From: G965203045 sp965203045
GTDB taxonomy: Bacteria > Pseudomonadota > Gammaproteobacteria > PS1 > Pseudothioglobaceae
Length of the DNA stretch: 64,000 bases
Assembly: GCA_965203045.1 (NCBI GenBank)
Contig: OZ241850.1
Location: 744,001 to 808,000, forward strand
Reading direction: 5' to 3'
The notes beneath the pieces are model-generated. The model searched no databases and was not told the origin of the DNA. It saw only the letters and a list, made by a program, of their open reading frames with translations. Both the position numbers and the translations under genes were made by a program. Below, piece after piece: positions 26,359-35,836 of the stretch; within the stretch, counting starts at the first letter, position 1, and each line of letters begins with the position of its first letter.

Positions 26359-27125
26359 TAACACAACGTTGGATAATTAAAATAGGTTCTGCCCTGCTTA
26401 CCAACAATGGCAAGGGTTTGGATAAAACCGCTATTGCCTTGTGGGTAAATCAAATGTCAGCGCTTAAAAATAAGGGAATAGAGATAATTTTAGTATCTAG
26501 CGGTGCAATTGCTGCTGGAATGCAAAAGCTGGGTTGGAACAATCGCCCAACTGACGTGCATAAATTACAAGCAGCAGCAGCTATCGGGCAGACGGGATTA
26601 ATTCAAACCTATGAATCTTTGTTTGGGCAATTTAATATCCATACTGCACAAATTTTACTGACTCACGATAATCTTAAAAGTCCTTTGCGTTATGAAAATA
26701 TCACCTCAACTTTGGACAACTTGCTTAAATTAAACGCTGTGCCAATTATCAATGAAAATGACACCGTTGCTACCGACGAGATTACTTTTGGTGATAATGA
26801 CACACTAGCAGCGCTAGTAGCCAATATTGCCAAGGCGGATAAATTAGTAGTTTTAACCGACAAAGGAGGTATTTACGACCAAGACCCGCGAGAAAACCCT
26901 AGCGCTAAACTAATCACCCGCATTAATATTAATGACAAGCGACTAGCAGCGATTGCTAAAAGAAAGGGTGGTTCATTAGGTTCTGGTGGTATGTATACCA
27001 AAGTTATGGCAGCTAAGCAGGCATGCCTTTCTAAAACCAGCACTTATATTGTCTCTGGCAAAGCCACAGGTGTTTTACTAAAAATAGCTGATAATAAACC
27101 TGTTGGTACTGTTATTTATGGCTAG
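26355..27125 (+). CDS. proB: Glutamate 5-kinase (without PUA domain)
   Basis: First step of proline synthesis. The amino-acid-kinase fold is complete: WIIKIGSALLT, LVSSGAIAAGM, INENDTVATDEITFGDND, LTDKGGIYDQDPRENP and GSGGMYTKVMAAKQA. The protein ends at 256 residues (GVLLKIADNKPVGTVIYG), about 110 shorter than E. coli ProB, because the C-terminal PUA domain is missing. Short G5K enzymes exist, and the folK gene overlaps the stop, so this is natural rather than a frameshift. proA is not in the window. Confidence 0.93.
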   Translation: MITQRWIIKIGSALLTNNGKGLDKTAIALWVNQMSALKNKGIEIILVSSGAIAAGMQKLGWNNRPTDVHKLQAAAAIGQTGLIQTYESLFGQFNIHTAQILLTHDNLKSPLRYENITSTLDNLLKLNAVPIINENDTVATDEITFGDNDTLAALVANIAKADKLVVLTDKGGIYDQDPRENPSAKLITRININDKRLAAIAKRKGGSLGSGGMYTKVMAAKQACLSKTSTYIVSGKATGVLLKIADNKPVGTVIYG

Positions 27126-27615
27126 TGAAGTTGTGGCATATATTGGCTTGGGGTCTAATCTTAATAAGCCTAAAATACAAATCAAGCAAGCCTTACTAAA
27201 CCTAGAAGCACAATCAAAAATCAACATCAGCGCGCTATCTAGGCTTTATAAATCCAAACCTTTGTTAAATATGGTCCAGCCTGATTACTATAATGCTGTT
27301 GTGCAGATAAAAACTTACCTATCACCAACTAAATTACTTGCGATTTGTCAAAAAATAGAATTACAACAACACCGCATTAGAGAGAGAAAGTGGGGCGCTA
27401 GGACCATTGATTTAGACATATTGTTATATGCTGATAAAATAATAAAGACCCCAAAACTCACCATTCCTCACCCGCAAATATCTAAGAGAGCCTTTGTATT
27501 ACTGCCCTTAGCTGACATTAACCCTAAGCTATTTTTACCCACTATGGGACGATTAAGTGATATGATTAGCGGCATTGATAAAAGTTTAATAAGCAATGCA
27601 ACTAGCAAATATTAA
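27118..27615 (+). CDS. folK: 2-amino-4-hydroxy-6-hydroxymethyldihydropteridine pyrophosphokinase
   Basis: HPPK, folate synthesis. AYIGLGSNLNKPKIQIKQAL at the N-terminus, then LLAICQKIELQQHR, and the signature RKWGARTIDLDILLY with metal-binding Asp residues, followed by IPHPQISKRAFVLLPLADI. ATG 27118 gives 165 residues and an 8-nt overlap with proB; the longer in-frame start at 27103 adds five residues the family lacks. It overlaps panB by 20 nt, the common folK-panB order. Confidence 0.94.
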   Translation: MASEVVAYIGLGSNLNKPKIQIKQALLNLEAQSKINISALSRLYKSKPLLNMVQPDYYNAVVQIKTYLSPTKLLAICQKIELQQHRIRERKWGARTIDLDILLYADKIIKTPKLTIPHPQISKRAFVLLPLADINPKLFLPTMGRLSDMISGIDKSLISNATSKY

Positions 27616-28351
27616 GCGCAAAAAAAATCGCGAAAAAATCAGCTGTCTTACTGTCTATGATGCAACAGTGGCAAAAATAATTGATACCTCTTCGGTGGAT
27701 ATTGCTTTGGTGGGAGACTCTTTAGGGATGGTAGTTAAGGGTGAGCCTGACACACTTGGTGTTAGTATAGATGAGATGGGCTACCACACTAAAATTGTCG
27801 CTAAGCAGTTAAAAAGCACCTATTTAATTAGCGATATGCCTTATAGAAGCTATCAAAATCCTGCCCAAAGTCTGAAAAATGCGCGTATTTTATGCGATGT
27901 TGGCGCTGATATGGTTAAGCTAGAGGGCGGTGCTGAGCAAAGCGAAAATATCAAAATCCTTATCAATAACAATATCTCTGTTTGCGGGCATTTAGGCTTA
28001 CAACCACAATCAATAAAACAGTTAGGCGGTTATAAAATGCAAGGAAAAACCAAAGAACAAGCAGATAAAATCTTAAAAAATGCAATTATCTTGGAAAAAC
28101 TTGGCATAGATTTACTAGTATTAGAATGTATTCCTGAAAAACTTGGCAGACAAATTAGCCAAACCTTAAAAATTCCCACTATCGGCATTGGGGCTGGCCT
28201 CTACTGTGACGGCCAAGTATTGGTAATAACCGATATTTTAGGTTTAGGCGCCCCTCCAAAATTTAGCAAAAACTTCCTAGCGGATACCAATAGCATCCGC
28301 CAAGCCATTGAAAATTTTTCAACTGCGGTTAAGGCTGGTAGCTTTCCATAA
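27596..28351 (+). CDS. panB: 3-methyl-2-oxobutanoate hydroxymethyltransferase
   Basis: First committed step to pantothenate/CoA. Landmarks are SCLTVYDATVAKIIDTSSVDIALVGDSLGMV, DMPYRSY, VKLEGG, CGHLGLQPQS and IGIGAGLYCDGQVLVITDILGL. 251 residues, standard. In most relatives panC follows at once; here the three-gene DISARM-like cassette begins 12 nt after its stop and panC resumes 7.5 kb later. Confidence 0.96.
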   Translation: MQLANIKRKKNREKISCLTVYDATVAKIIDTSSVDIALVGDSLGMVVKGEPDTLGVSIDEMGYHTKIVAKQLKSTYLISDMPYRSYQNPAQSLKNARILCDVGADMVKLEGGAEQSENIKILINNNISVCGHLGLQPQSIKQLGGYKMQGKTKEQADKILKNAIILEKLGIDLLVLECIPEKLGRQISQTLKIPTIGIGAGLYCDGQVLVITDILGLGAPPKFSKNFLADTNSIRQAIENFSTAVKAGSFP

Positions 28352-28362
28352 ATGTTTTATAA

Positions 28363-30594
28363 TTGAATTATTTGAGTCTTGACGAAATGCGAAAAATTAT
28401 TGCTTATTTAGAAAAAATTGTAGAAAAATCAAATAATCATCTAAACGAAGAGTGCTTCTATTTAGAACGTCCTTCTTTTTCAAAATTTAACATGATAAAT
28501 GTTTTTCTAATTAAACAAGCACTGGACAAGCAATATAACTTTTGGCTTAAAGTGATTAATAATGGATACTTAAGCAAGTTTTATGAACCTATCATCTTTG
28601 CTTTGGTTAGTCGTTATTTTAAAATAAATTATTACGGAGACGGCAAAATAGGGCCCAAAAAAGGCGATAAGTACAAAAATATAAAAAATAAAGCAACTTA
28701 CGAGGTATTGAAGGTAGACGACTCTGGAATTGAACTTAGACAAATTAGCGGTGGTAAAAATCAAGGTGTTAAAGTTATTATATTTAATTTAAGCGACTTT
28801 AGTGATAAATATAAAGATAGACAAATACAGTCCTTTTCGTCCAAATTTGCTATTGTTGCTTCAAAAAATGAATTTGAAGGCAGCTTCAAAACTTTAGATA
28901 AAAAGAAAATGCCATACAAATATATTACAAATAGCGGCACAGAAACTAAAAACGTTCAATTAGAAGGCTTTATGTTTTTTGTTGTATCAAATTACGATAC
29001 AATACGAAACTATATTTTTGATAAAAACATTAAACTAGAACACATTGTTTTTATTGGCAGTAAATATTCCCACCAAATCCAACAAGATATCAATAGAAAG
29101 TATTTCAAACTAGCCATTTTTATCGGCACACAAAAACCTGACGCGGACTGTTTAAAATGGAATTGGACTTTACCAGAATATCAATATTTTAACGGTTCAT
29201 CGGTTAGCAAAATTGATACTGTTGTTGTTGAAAATAATACTTTGAGTAAGTTGGCAGAAAAATTTATTGCCGATATTAAACAATTAGAAAAAAAATATTA
29301 TATTAGGTTGCAAAGAATGCCGCCTTACATTTCTTACGTTGATTCATTAGTGGTGCCATCAAGAACAAGCAGGCTAAAAAATAGAATAGATGACCTATGG
29401 TATAGCTTCCAAAAAACAGCAAAGAGTGTTCTAAAAGAAGAATTTGACAACATTGATGTAGATTATAAAAAATATTATGACGACTTGTGCGCTAATTATC
29501 AGATGATATTAGAACAAGTTCATTTTAAAAATAACGCTAAAGCAAAAGTATTAAAACAATTAGAAGAAACAAACTATTTAATAGCACCAGAGCGTCAAAC
29601 TTTAGAGGTTTGGCAAGCAGAAATTGAAAAACTAAATTGGCAAAAAGTTAAAATCATTTCTTTTAGCAACTTAAAAAAAATACCAGAACTAAGCACTATA
29701 ACGGTCTTATCCATCACTAATTATGATTATTATTGCGAGTTAAGGCATGGCAATTGTAATATTAAATGGCTGCTTTATGATTGGGAATACGAGCTTTATA
29801 ATAAATTTACTAGCAAATATGATAGTGAATTAAATCAAGAGCTTAGCTCAAGGGATAGAAAAAAATTAACGGGCATAGATTATGCTCAAGCAACCAAAAA
29901 GGATGAGCAAGTTAATGACTTAGTAAGTAGAATTTATAATGATGAAGGAGCAGTCGAAATTGAGCATACAACCACTTACCAAGATCATATTGATAAAAAA
30001 ATTATTTTTACCGACGGTCATGAAAAAGAATTATCAGCGAATAGCACTGTTATTTTAGTTAATTATAATGAGAATATAAAATATAGGGTTGCTGATTTAA
30101 GTGTTGGTGACAAAATCCGAGTTTATGAAAACCAGCATAAAAGAATATTACATCAAGTGCTAAGCAATAGCGATAATGCAAAATTTAATCAAATTCTAGA
30201 GCATTCAAAACTTTGGAAAAAGAAATTAAAAGATTATTGTGAAGATAATAAATGGTCCAAGACTAGGGAAATAGCTAATATGTGTAATGTTGCACCTGCA
30301 ACAGTTGAGGACTGGCTAAAAAAATCAAATACTAAATTTCCACAAAATATTAAGCCGTTAAAAGATATTTTAGGTAGCGATTATCAGGCGATATATGGTA
30401 GTAGCAAGAAATACAATAGCATTATGATAGCGCTAGGCAGGGATTTAAGCGATGAAATATCAGACTATATTATTACAAGACAGAAGGTCAAGTTATTAGG
30501 GTTATTAGAGCAGTTTGATGAGAGTATAATTGAAGCAATATCAGAGCAAAATATGCCAATTAGAGAGATTAAGGAAATTATTAACATAGACTGA
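28363..30594 (+). CDS. Probable DrmE-like protein of a DISARM-type cassette
   Basis: 743 residues, no signal peptide or membrane segment. No enzyme motif is obvious. A Rossmann-like alternation in the middle (LEHIVFIGSKY, KLAIFIGTQKP) precedes a long helical part (~310-420). A beta segment (FTDGHEKELSANSTVILV...LSVGDKIRVYEN, ~545-590) is followed by a helix-turn-helix-like WSKTREIANMCNVAPATVEDWLKK near 630-655. Position directly upstream of drmA-drmB, size and the VGDKIRVY-type segment fit DrmE, the unknown-function protein of class 2 DISARM. The start is the TTG at 28363; TTG 28372 or ATG 28387 are possible. drmA follows after 2 nt. Homology to DrmE is inferred mainly from context. Confidence 0.55.
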   Translation: MNYLSLDEMRKIIAYLEKIVEKSNNHLNEECFYLERPSFSKFNMINVFLIKQALDKQYNFWLKVINNGYLSKFYEPIIFALVSRYFKINYYGDGKIGPKKGDKYKNIKNKATYEVLKVDDSGIELRQISGGKNQGVKVIIFNLSDFSDKYKDRQIQSFSSKFAIVASKNEFEGSFKTLDKKKMPYKYITNSGTETKNVQLEGFMFFVVSNYDTIRNYIFDKNIKLEHIVFIGSKYSHQIQQDINRKYFKLAIFIGTQKPDADCLKWNWTLPEYQYFNGSSVSKIDTVVVENNTLSKLAEKFIADIKQLEKKYYIRLQRMPPYISYVDSLVVPSRTSRLKNRIDDLWYSFQKTAKSVLKEEFDNIDVDYKKYYDDLCANYQMILEQVHFKNNAKAKVLKQLEETNYLIAPERQTLEVWQAEIEKLNWQKVKIISFSNLKKIPELSTITVLSITNYDYYCELRHGNCNIKWLLYDWEYELYNKFTSKYDSELNQELSSRDRKKLTGIDYAQATKKDEQVNDLVSRIYNDEGAVEIEHTTTYQDHIDKKIIFTDGHEKELSANSTVILVNYNENIKYRVADLSVGDKIRVYENQHKRILHQVLSNSDNAKFNQILEHSKLWKKKLKDYCEDNKWSKTREIANMCNVAPATVEDWLKKSNTKFPQNIKPLKDILGSDYQAIYGSSKKYNSIMIALGRDLSDEISDYIITRQKVKLLGLLEQFDESIIEAISEQNMPIREIKEIINID

Positions 30595-30596
30595 CC

Positions 30597-33500
30597 ATGG
30601 CAGAAGAGCAAATAGAAATATTTAATAAAACCATAGAAGAACATCTATTAGGACCGGGTTCTGACGTATTTGCTAACGCAAAAGAGACAGAAATAATAAG
30701 CGATTATCCGCTTAAACGCTACTATACAGGCATTTTATATCCTCGCCAAAAAATAGAGAGTCAAGGCGAAAAAGACGAGATGATGAATACTGAAACTGAA
30801 CAATCAACGGAAAGTGAAAATAATGATATTAAAAGAGATGTCAAAGACGATACCGTAGTAGATACTACTTTATTCAAAAATCACTTTTATCCATCTGATA
30901 TGGGCATTAGTTTTTGTATTGCTAATTCGGTTAATAATATAGATGTTGAATTTTCTTTTGCTACTTACAGGCAGCCAAAGCAAACTGAAATAAAGATTAA
31001 TATGACAACTAACGCCTACGATACTTTAATAGAGGATAAGTACTACTTTCCATTTAGGGATATTTTGCGCCACGATAGGCAAAACGGTTATTTATCATTA
31101 ACAAGAGAGTTAAAAGGAAAAAAGAAGGACAGGAGGACTGAGGAATATGCTAAATTTGATGATTGGAAAAAATCGATAAAAGACCATAAAGAAATTTTAG
31201 AGCCGCTATATGAACAGTTTAACAAAATTATAGCAAGATCATGGCAAAGAGAACCAATTGTTATTACTGAAAACATTAAATTAATAGACAATAATGAGCC
31301 TGAACCATTTAGTAATTTTACAGATGCCGGTTGGACGCTAAAAACTTACCTAGAGGGAGGCAGAAAATATATAAAAATTCAATTAGTTAATTTGTTTCAT
31401 CACATTAATGCGCAAGGACTTTCTAACAAAGAAAAATTAAATAGATCGTGTCTATTCCAAACAAAAATTAGCATTAAATCTGATAAATTATTAGACTATA
31501 AGCCTTATAAAAATAGAGATAATACCGACAAAGAGCAGCAAAAATTGGACTTTCTGTACCGAGACGTTAAACATTTTGCTATTGGTAGCAATTGTAGCGC
31601 AGAGTGGAGGCCGCTAGAAAACCCTAACAGAATAGCAACCTCATTTGTACCAATCTATGATTTTAAAAGCACTGAGGCTGAAATTAAAGATTTTGATAAT
31701 ATTCCTTTATTTGATTTGTCCATTTGGGGCGACAATCAAAGCAAAACTGCGGATAAACTGATTCAATTTATTAGCAGTTATAGCAGATGGATTGACGAAC
31801 AAAAACAAGCTGATGGCGCTAATGCTAAAGTTGGTAAAGATATTATTGCCGATTTAGATTTAATGCTTAATAGGCTAAAAGAGGGCGCAAATCTTTTGGC
31901 AAATAACGAACAATTATTTAAAGCGTTCCAATATGTAAATACTGCAATATTGTTACAGTTTTCATTGGTACAAAAGAATAATTTTTACCAAGAAATACAA
32001 AATAAATTGCCTGATAATCCTTTTCAAATAAAACCAGCAAATTCTTACCGCCCTTTTCAACTGGCATTTTTGTTGTTAAGCCTAGAAAGCGTTATCAACC
32101 CCAACTCAAAATATCGCAAAGAGGTAGTTGATTTAATTTGGTTTCCAACTGGTGGTGGCAAAACTGAAAGCTATTTGGCAGTAGCGGCTCTGACTATTAT
32201 TTGGCGGCGAATGAATAATGATAATTCTCAAGGTGTATCAGTTATTATGCGTTACACCTTGAGGCTTTTAACCGCTCAGCAATTTGAACGAGCCAGCAGA
32301 TTAATTACTACTTTGGAATACTTAAGACAGAAGTTTAGGGACGATTTAAAAGATAAGAAGATTGGTATTGGTCTATGGATTGGCATTTCTTCGACGCCTA
32401 ATACAATCAGTAGCGCAGAAAAGGCAACAGTTAAAATAGACGAAAAAGGTGTTAGCGCTAATAAATTTCAAATTGATACTTGCCCTTGGTGTGGCGATAA
32501 GTTGATAAAAGAAAATAACGGAATATATACTCACGCCTTTGAGGCAAGTACAAGTAGAAAGAGCTTTAAAATCAAGTGTTTAAATAATGATTGCCATTTT
32601 CATAATGATGATAAACTACCTGTACACGTAGTTGATGAGGTTTTATATGATAATCCTCCTGCTTTGCTATTTGCTACCGTAGATAAAATGGCAATGCTTA
32701 GCTGGCAAGAAAAGGGGCATAAATTTTTTAATAGCTTAGGCAATGAAAATTATTTGCCACCTGATTTAATTGTCCAAGATGAATTGCATTTATTAACTGG
32801 GCCGCTTGGTTCAATTGTGAGTTTGTTTGAAACGGTGATTGAGGATTTATGTACCAAAGATGGTAGAGTGCCTAAAATTATTGCCTCAACAGCTACTACT
32901 CGTAATACTGATGAACAGGTAAGACAATTATACGGCAATCGTAGAGTTAGTATTTTCCCGCCTGCAGGCATCAGTTATGACGACAGTTTTTTCTTTAAAC
33001 AAAGCGATAAAAGTAATCGTCAATATCTGGGGTTTATGCCCACAGGTAAAACTGGTATAGATAGCCAAATTCACTTGTTAACAACTATTTTTATTGCTAG
33101 ACTCAAGGTTTATTTACACGACAAAAATGCGATAGATCCGTATTGGACAATAGTTTCTTACTACAACAGCTTAAGAGATGTGGGCAGGATGTCCAATAAA
33201 GTAAGCGATGAAATTCAAGCACTTATTAAACAAACGCAGAAACGTTTGGCGCTCACTAAATATTCGTTTAATTATTATGGATTAATGATTAGAACTAAGG
33301 AATTAACCTCACGCATTGAAAGCGCGAAAATAAAACAAAATTTAAGTAAACTGGAACAACATTTTGAGCTAACTGAAAATGAAAAAGGCTATAACAATGT
33401 TACACAAGATGTTGTGGATTTAGCGCTGGCTACCAATATGTTATCAGTTGGTATTGATATAGAGCGTCTTAATATTATGTTAATCAATGGCATGCCTAGA

Positions 33501-34073
33501 AATACCGCTGAATATATTCAAGCATCATCACGTATAGGGAGAAAGAACAAGGGGCTAGTAGTTGGGTTTTTTGATGCCAACCGTGCTCGTGACAAGTCTT
33601 ATTTTGAGCATTTTTTATCATTTCACCGGTCTTTATATAAACAAATTGAACCCCTAAGCATAACTCCTTTTACTCAAAATACTATTACTAAAATGATAGC
33701 CAGTTTATTGGTTACTTATGTTCGCCACAAAAGTGGGCTTAATAAAAATACTGATGTCAAGCGATTCACAAAAGACTGTGTTAATGGGTTGAACTCTCTA
33801 ATTAAAAAAAGGTTTAAAGGTAGCAATAATATTGATTTTTGTCTACATAAAATAGATGATTTGGTTGAGGATTGGGATAGCAAAATTTCTAAAGAATATC
33901 CATATGATAAATACCAAAGCAATAATAAATACCAAAGCAGAGATAGCGCATTACTAATTAAGCCAGACTCCAAAGAATCTCTAAAAGATGATAAATGGAT
34001 AGTGATGCAATCCATGCGTGATATTGATAGCAACAGCTTTATTAAAATACGCACAAATTTTGATTATGACTAA
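30597..34073 (+). CDS. drmA: DISARM helicase DrmA
   Basis: 1158-residue superfamily 2 helicase. Walker A is FPTGGGKT near 517-524 followed by ESYLAVAALTIIWRR, then VIMRYTLRLLTAQQFERASRLI, the DrmA hallmark region. A Cys pair CPWC with later CLNNDC (about 629-662) suggests a zinc-binding insert. The DEAH-type box is QDELHLLTGPLGS near 727-738, motif III is STATTR, and the C-terminal RecA lobe has TNMLSVGIDIERLNIMLINGMPRNTAEYIQASSRIGR. The N-terminal ~500 residues lack familiar motifs. In DISARM, DrmA and DrmB form a DNA-binding core complex. drmB overlaps its end by 8 nt. No methyltransferase or PLD (DrmC) gene is adjacent. Confidence 0.88.
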   Translation: MAEEQIEIFNKTIEEHLLGPGSDVFANAKETEIISDYPLKRYYTGILYPRQKIESQGEKDEMMNTETEQSTESENNDIKRDVKDDTVVDTTLFKNHFYPSDMGISFCIANSVNNIDVEFSFATYRQPKQTEIKINMTTNAYDTLIEDKYYFPFRDILRHDRQNGYLSLTRELKGKKKDRRTEEYAKFDDWKKSIKDHKEILEPLYEQFNKIIARSWQREPIVITENIKLIDNNEPEPFSNFTDAGWTLKTYLEGGRKYIKIQLVNLFHHINAQGLSNKEKLNRSCLFQTKISIKSDKLLDYKPYKNRDNTDKEQQKLDFLYRDVKHFAIGSNCSAEWRPLENPNRIATSFVPIYDFKSTEAEIKDFDNIPLFDLSIWGDNQSKTADKLIQFISSYSRWIDEQKQADGANAKVGKDIIADLDLMLNRLKEGANLLANNEQLFKAFQYVNTAILLQFSLVQKNNFYQEIQNKLPDNPFQIKPANSYRPFQLAFLLLSLESVINPNSKYRKEVVDLIWFPTGGGKTESYLAVAALTIIWRRMNNDNSQGVSVIMRYTLRLLTAQQFERASRLITTLEYLRQKFRDDLKDKKIGIGLWIGISSTPNTISSAEKATVKIDEKGVSANKFQIDTCPWCGDKLIKENNGIYTHAFEASTSRKSFKIKCLNNDCHFHNDDKLPVHVVDEVLYDNPPALLFATVDKMAMLSWQEKGHKFFNSLGNENYLPPDLIVQDELHLLTGPLGSIVSLFETVIEDLCTKDGRVPKIIASTATTRNTDEQVRQLYGNRRVSIFPPAGISYDDSFFFKQSDKSNRQYLGFMPTGKTGIDSQIHLLTTIFIARLKVYLHDKNAIDPYWTIVSYYNSLRDVGRMSNKVSDEIQALIKQTQKRLALTKYSFNYYGLMIRTKELTSRIESAKIKQNLSKLEQHFELTENEKGYNNVTQDVVDLALATNMLSVGIDIERLNIMLINGMPRNTAEYIQASSRIGRKNKGLVVGFFDANRARDKSYFEHFLSFHRSLYKQIEPLSITPFTQNTITKMIASLLVTYVRHKSGLNKNTDVKRFTKDCVNGLNSLIKKRFKGSNNIDFCLHKIDDLVEDWDSKISKEYPYDKYQSNNKYQSRDSALLIKPDSKESLKDDKWIVMQSMRDIDSNSFIKIRTNFDYD

Positions 34074-35835
34074 ATATATTCAGACCCAAGCCAGAAAGAC
34101 AATTCATGCCGCAGGCGTTGGTGCATTAATAGAAGACATTAAAGGCGTTGTTAAGATTAAAGAATTTGACAAGTGGGGATTTTACGAAAAATGGGACGAT
34201 AATCATTACATTAAAGATAAGCGCTTATTACAACGTTTAAAAGATAAGAGATTTCCTAAATTAAAAGCACTAGTAAAGGCGCCAATAAATAAGTATGATG
34301 TCATCAGCGCTGAGTATTTTCCTAAATGGATGTTTTGTAGTAAGTGTCATAGGTTTAAACACTTAAAAGACTGGTGGGGCGGGTGGCATGAGGTTATTAA
34401 ACAATACGACCGCCGCAACATGAATAATGTCAGAGATAGTTTTATTCCGCCTAAATGCGGTTACTGCTATGAAGAAGCGAAATCAGCAAGGTCAAAAAAG
34501 CAGTTTTATGAATTAACTCAAACGCGGTTTATTATGACAAGTTCTGATGGCCAAATTAGTGATGTACCTTGGGAAAAGTGGCTTACTTTTAAGCAACAAG
34601 CAAAGCGCCTAGAAGATGAAACTGTGAACCTAAATAACTGGGGCTCTTGTTGCGATAATCAGGATTTATACTATCGCCAAGGAGATTTTGAAGATTTATC
34701 AGGGATAAATATTAAATGCAAAGCATGCGGTAAAAGCTCTACTCTATCAGGATTATATGGTTTGGTTTATGCCTCATCAAGAGATAAACAGCATAAATTT
34801 AAACCGGCCATCCGTTCCAGTAATAGCGTTTATTATCCAATTTTAGCGCATAGTTTATATTTACCAAACAGTAGTTGCATAGATGAAAATGACCAATCAA
34901 AAATAGATAGATGGACAGAAAAAGGCAAAGACAGCAATTTTATCTTTGAAGCCTTGGAAGAGTGCTATACAAAGAAAAATATACAAGATTATATCAAGGA
35001 CAAGGAGGAAGCAAGTCCTGCCCAAAAGGATATCGCATATCGCCGAAAAGAACATCAATTTATATTAGAAAATGAATACCACCAACAAAGTAATTTTATT
35101 TTTAAGCATCAAAATATAGGTAATTTAGATAATATTACTCATTTGGTCCAAGTTTCTCGTTTAAAAATGACCACAGTGCAAACAGGCTATACTAGGCAGG
35201 AACCGCTTGACATTGATTTATTTTTGGAGGGTAATGCTGATAGAATAAAACCGCGATACACCTCATCTCACGCTAAGAATACCGAGTATTTATTAGGCGT
35301 TGAAAATTTTGGTGAAGGTATTTTTATCGCTTTTAATCGACAAAAAATAGCCCAATATATTAAAAAATACTCAAATCAATTAGATAGGATTTTCAAGCAA
35401 AGCAAGGCCAGCAGCACTTTATTTAAAAATAAATTCAATGACGTTAAACATTTAGCAAAATTTATTTTTGTACATACTATGTCGCACTTGTTAATGAAAG
35501 AATTAGAGTTTTCTTGTGGCTATCCAACTGCTTCTTTAAGTGAGCGTTTATTTGTTGATAATAAGGGTATGCAAGCAGCGTTAATTTATACTGTTGGTGG
35601 CATGGAGGGCAGTTATGGCGGTTTGGCCTCTCAAGCAGTGCCACAAAAATTTGAACAATTATGTAATAATGCTTTAGAAAGAGCTAAAGATTGTGCTTCT
35701 GACCCAATTTGCCAGCATTCTGATGGGCAAGGTGTTGGAAAAATGAATTTAGCAGCTTGTTACTCTTGTGCTCTAATTGCTGATAATGCTTGTGAGTCTT
35801 TTAATACGTTTTTGGATAGAAGCTCTTGGATTTAA
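34066..35835 (+). CDS. drmB: DISARM protein DrmB (DUF1998)
   Basis: 589 residues from ATG 34066; the longer frame from 34018 is less likely because this start gives an 8-nt overlap with drmA and the family-like N-terminus IQTQARKTIHAAGVGALIEDIKG. Zn-binding Cys pairs appear in CSKCHRF, CGYC and CKACGKSS. The C-terminal DUF1998 domain is clear: MSHLLMKELEFSCGYPTASLSERLF, IYTVGGMEGSYGGLA, CASDPICQHS and NLAACYSCALIADNACESFN with conserved cysteines. DUF1998 proteins partner SF2 helicases. It is the last cassette gene; panC starts one base after its stop. Confidence 0.88.
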   Translation: MTKYIQTQARKTIHAAGVGALIEDIKGVVKIKEFDKWGFYEKWDDNHYIKDKRLLQRLKDKRFPKLKALVKAPINKYDVISAEYFPKWMFCSKCHRFKHLKDWWGGWHEVIKQYDRRNMNNVRDSFIPPKCGYCYEEAKSARSKKQFYELTQTRFIMTSSDGQISDVPWEKWLTFKQQAKRLEDETVNLNNWGSCCDNQDLYYRQGDFEDLSGINIKCKACGKSSTLSGLYGLVYASSRDKQHKFKPAIRSSNSVYYPILAHSLYLPNSSCIDENDQSKIDRWTEKGKDSNFIFEALEECYTKKNIQDYIKDKEEASPAQKDIAYRRKEHQFILENEYHQQSNFIFKHQNIGNLDNITHLVQVSRLKMTTVQTGYTRQEPLDIDLFLEGNADRIKPRYTSSHAKNTEYLLGVENFGEGIFIAFNRQKIAQYIKKYSNQLDRIFKQSKASSTLFKNKFNDVKHLAKFIFVHTMSHLLMKELEFSCGYPTASLSERLFVDNKGMQAALIYTVGGMEGSYGGLASQAVPQKFEQLCNNALERAKDCASDPICQHSDGQGVGKMNLAACYSCALIADNACESFNTFLDRSSWI

Positions 35836-35836
35836 T

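Noticed and set aside
35777..35836. Longer panC reading frame starting at 35777
   Set aside because: The extra residues overlap the conserved DUF1998 end of drmB and do not resemble any PanC N-terminus; GTG 35837 fits the family.
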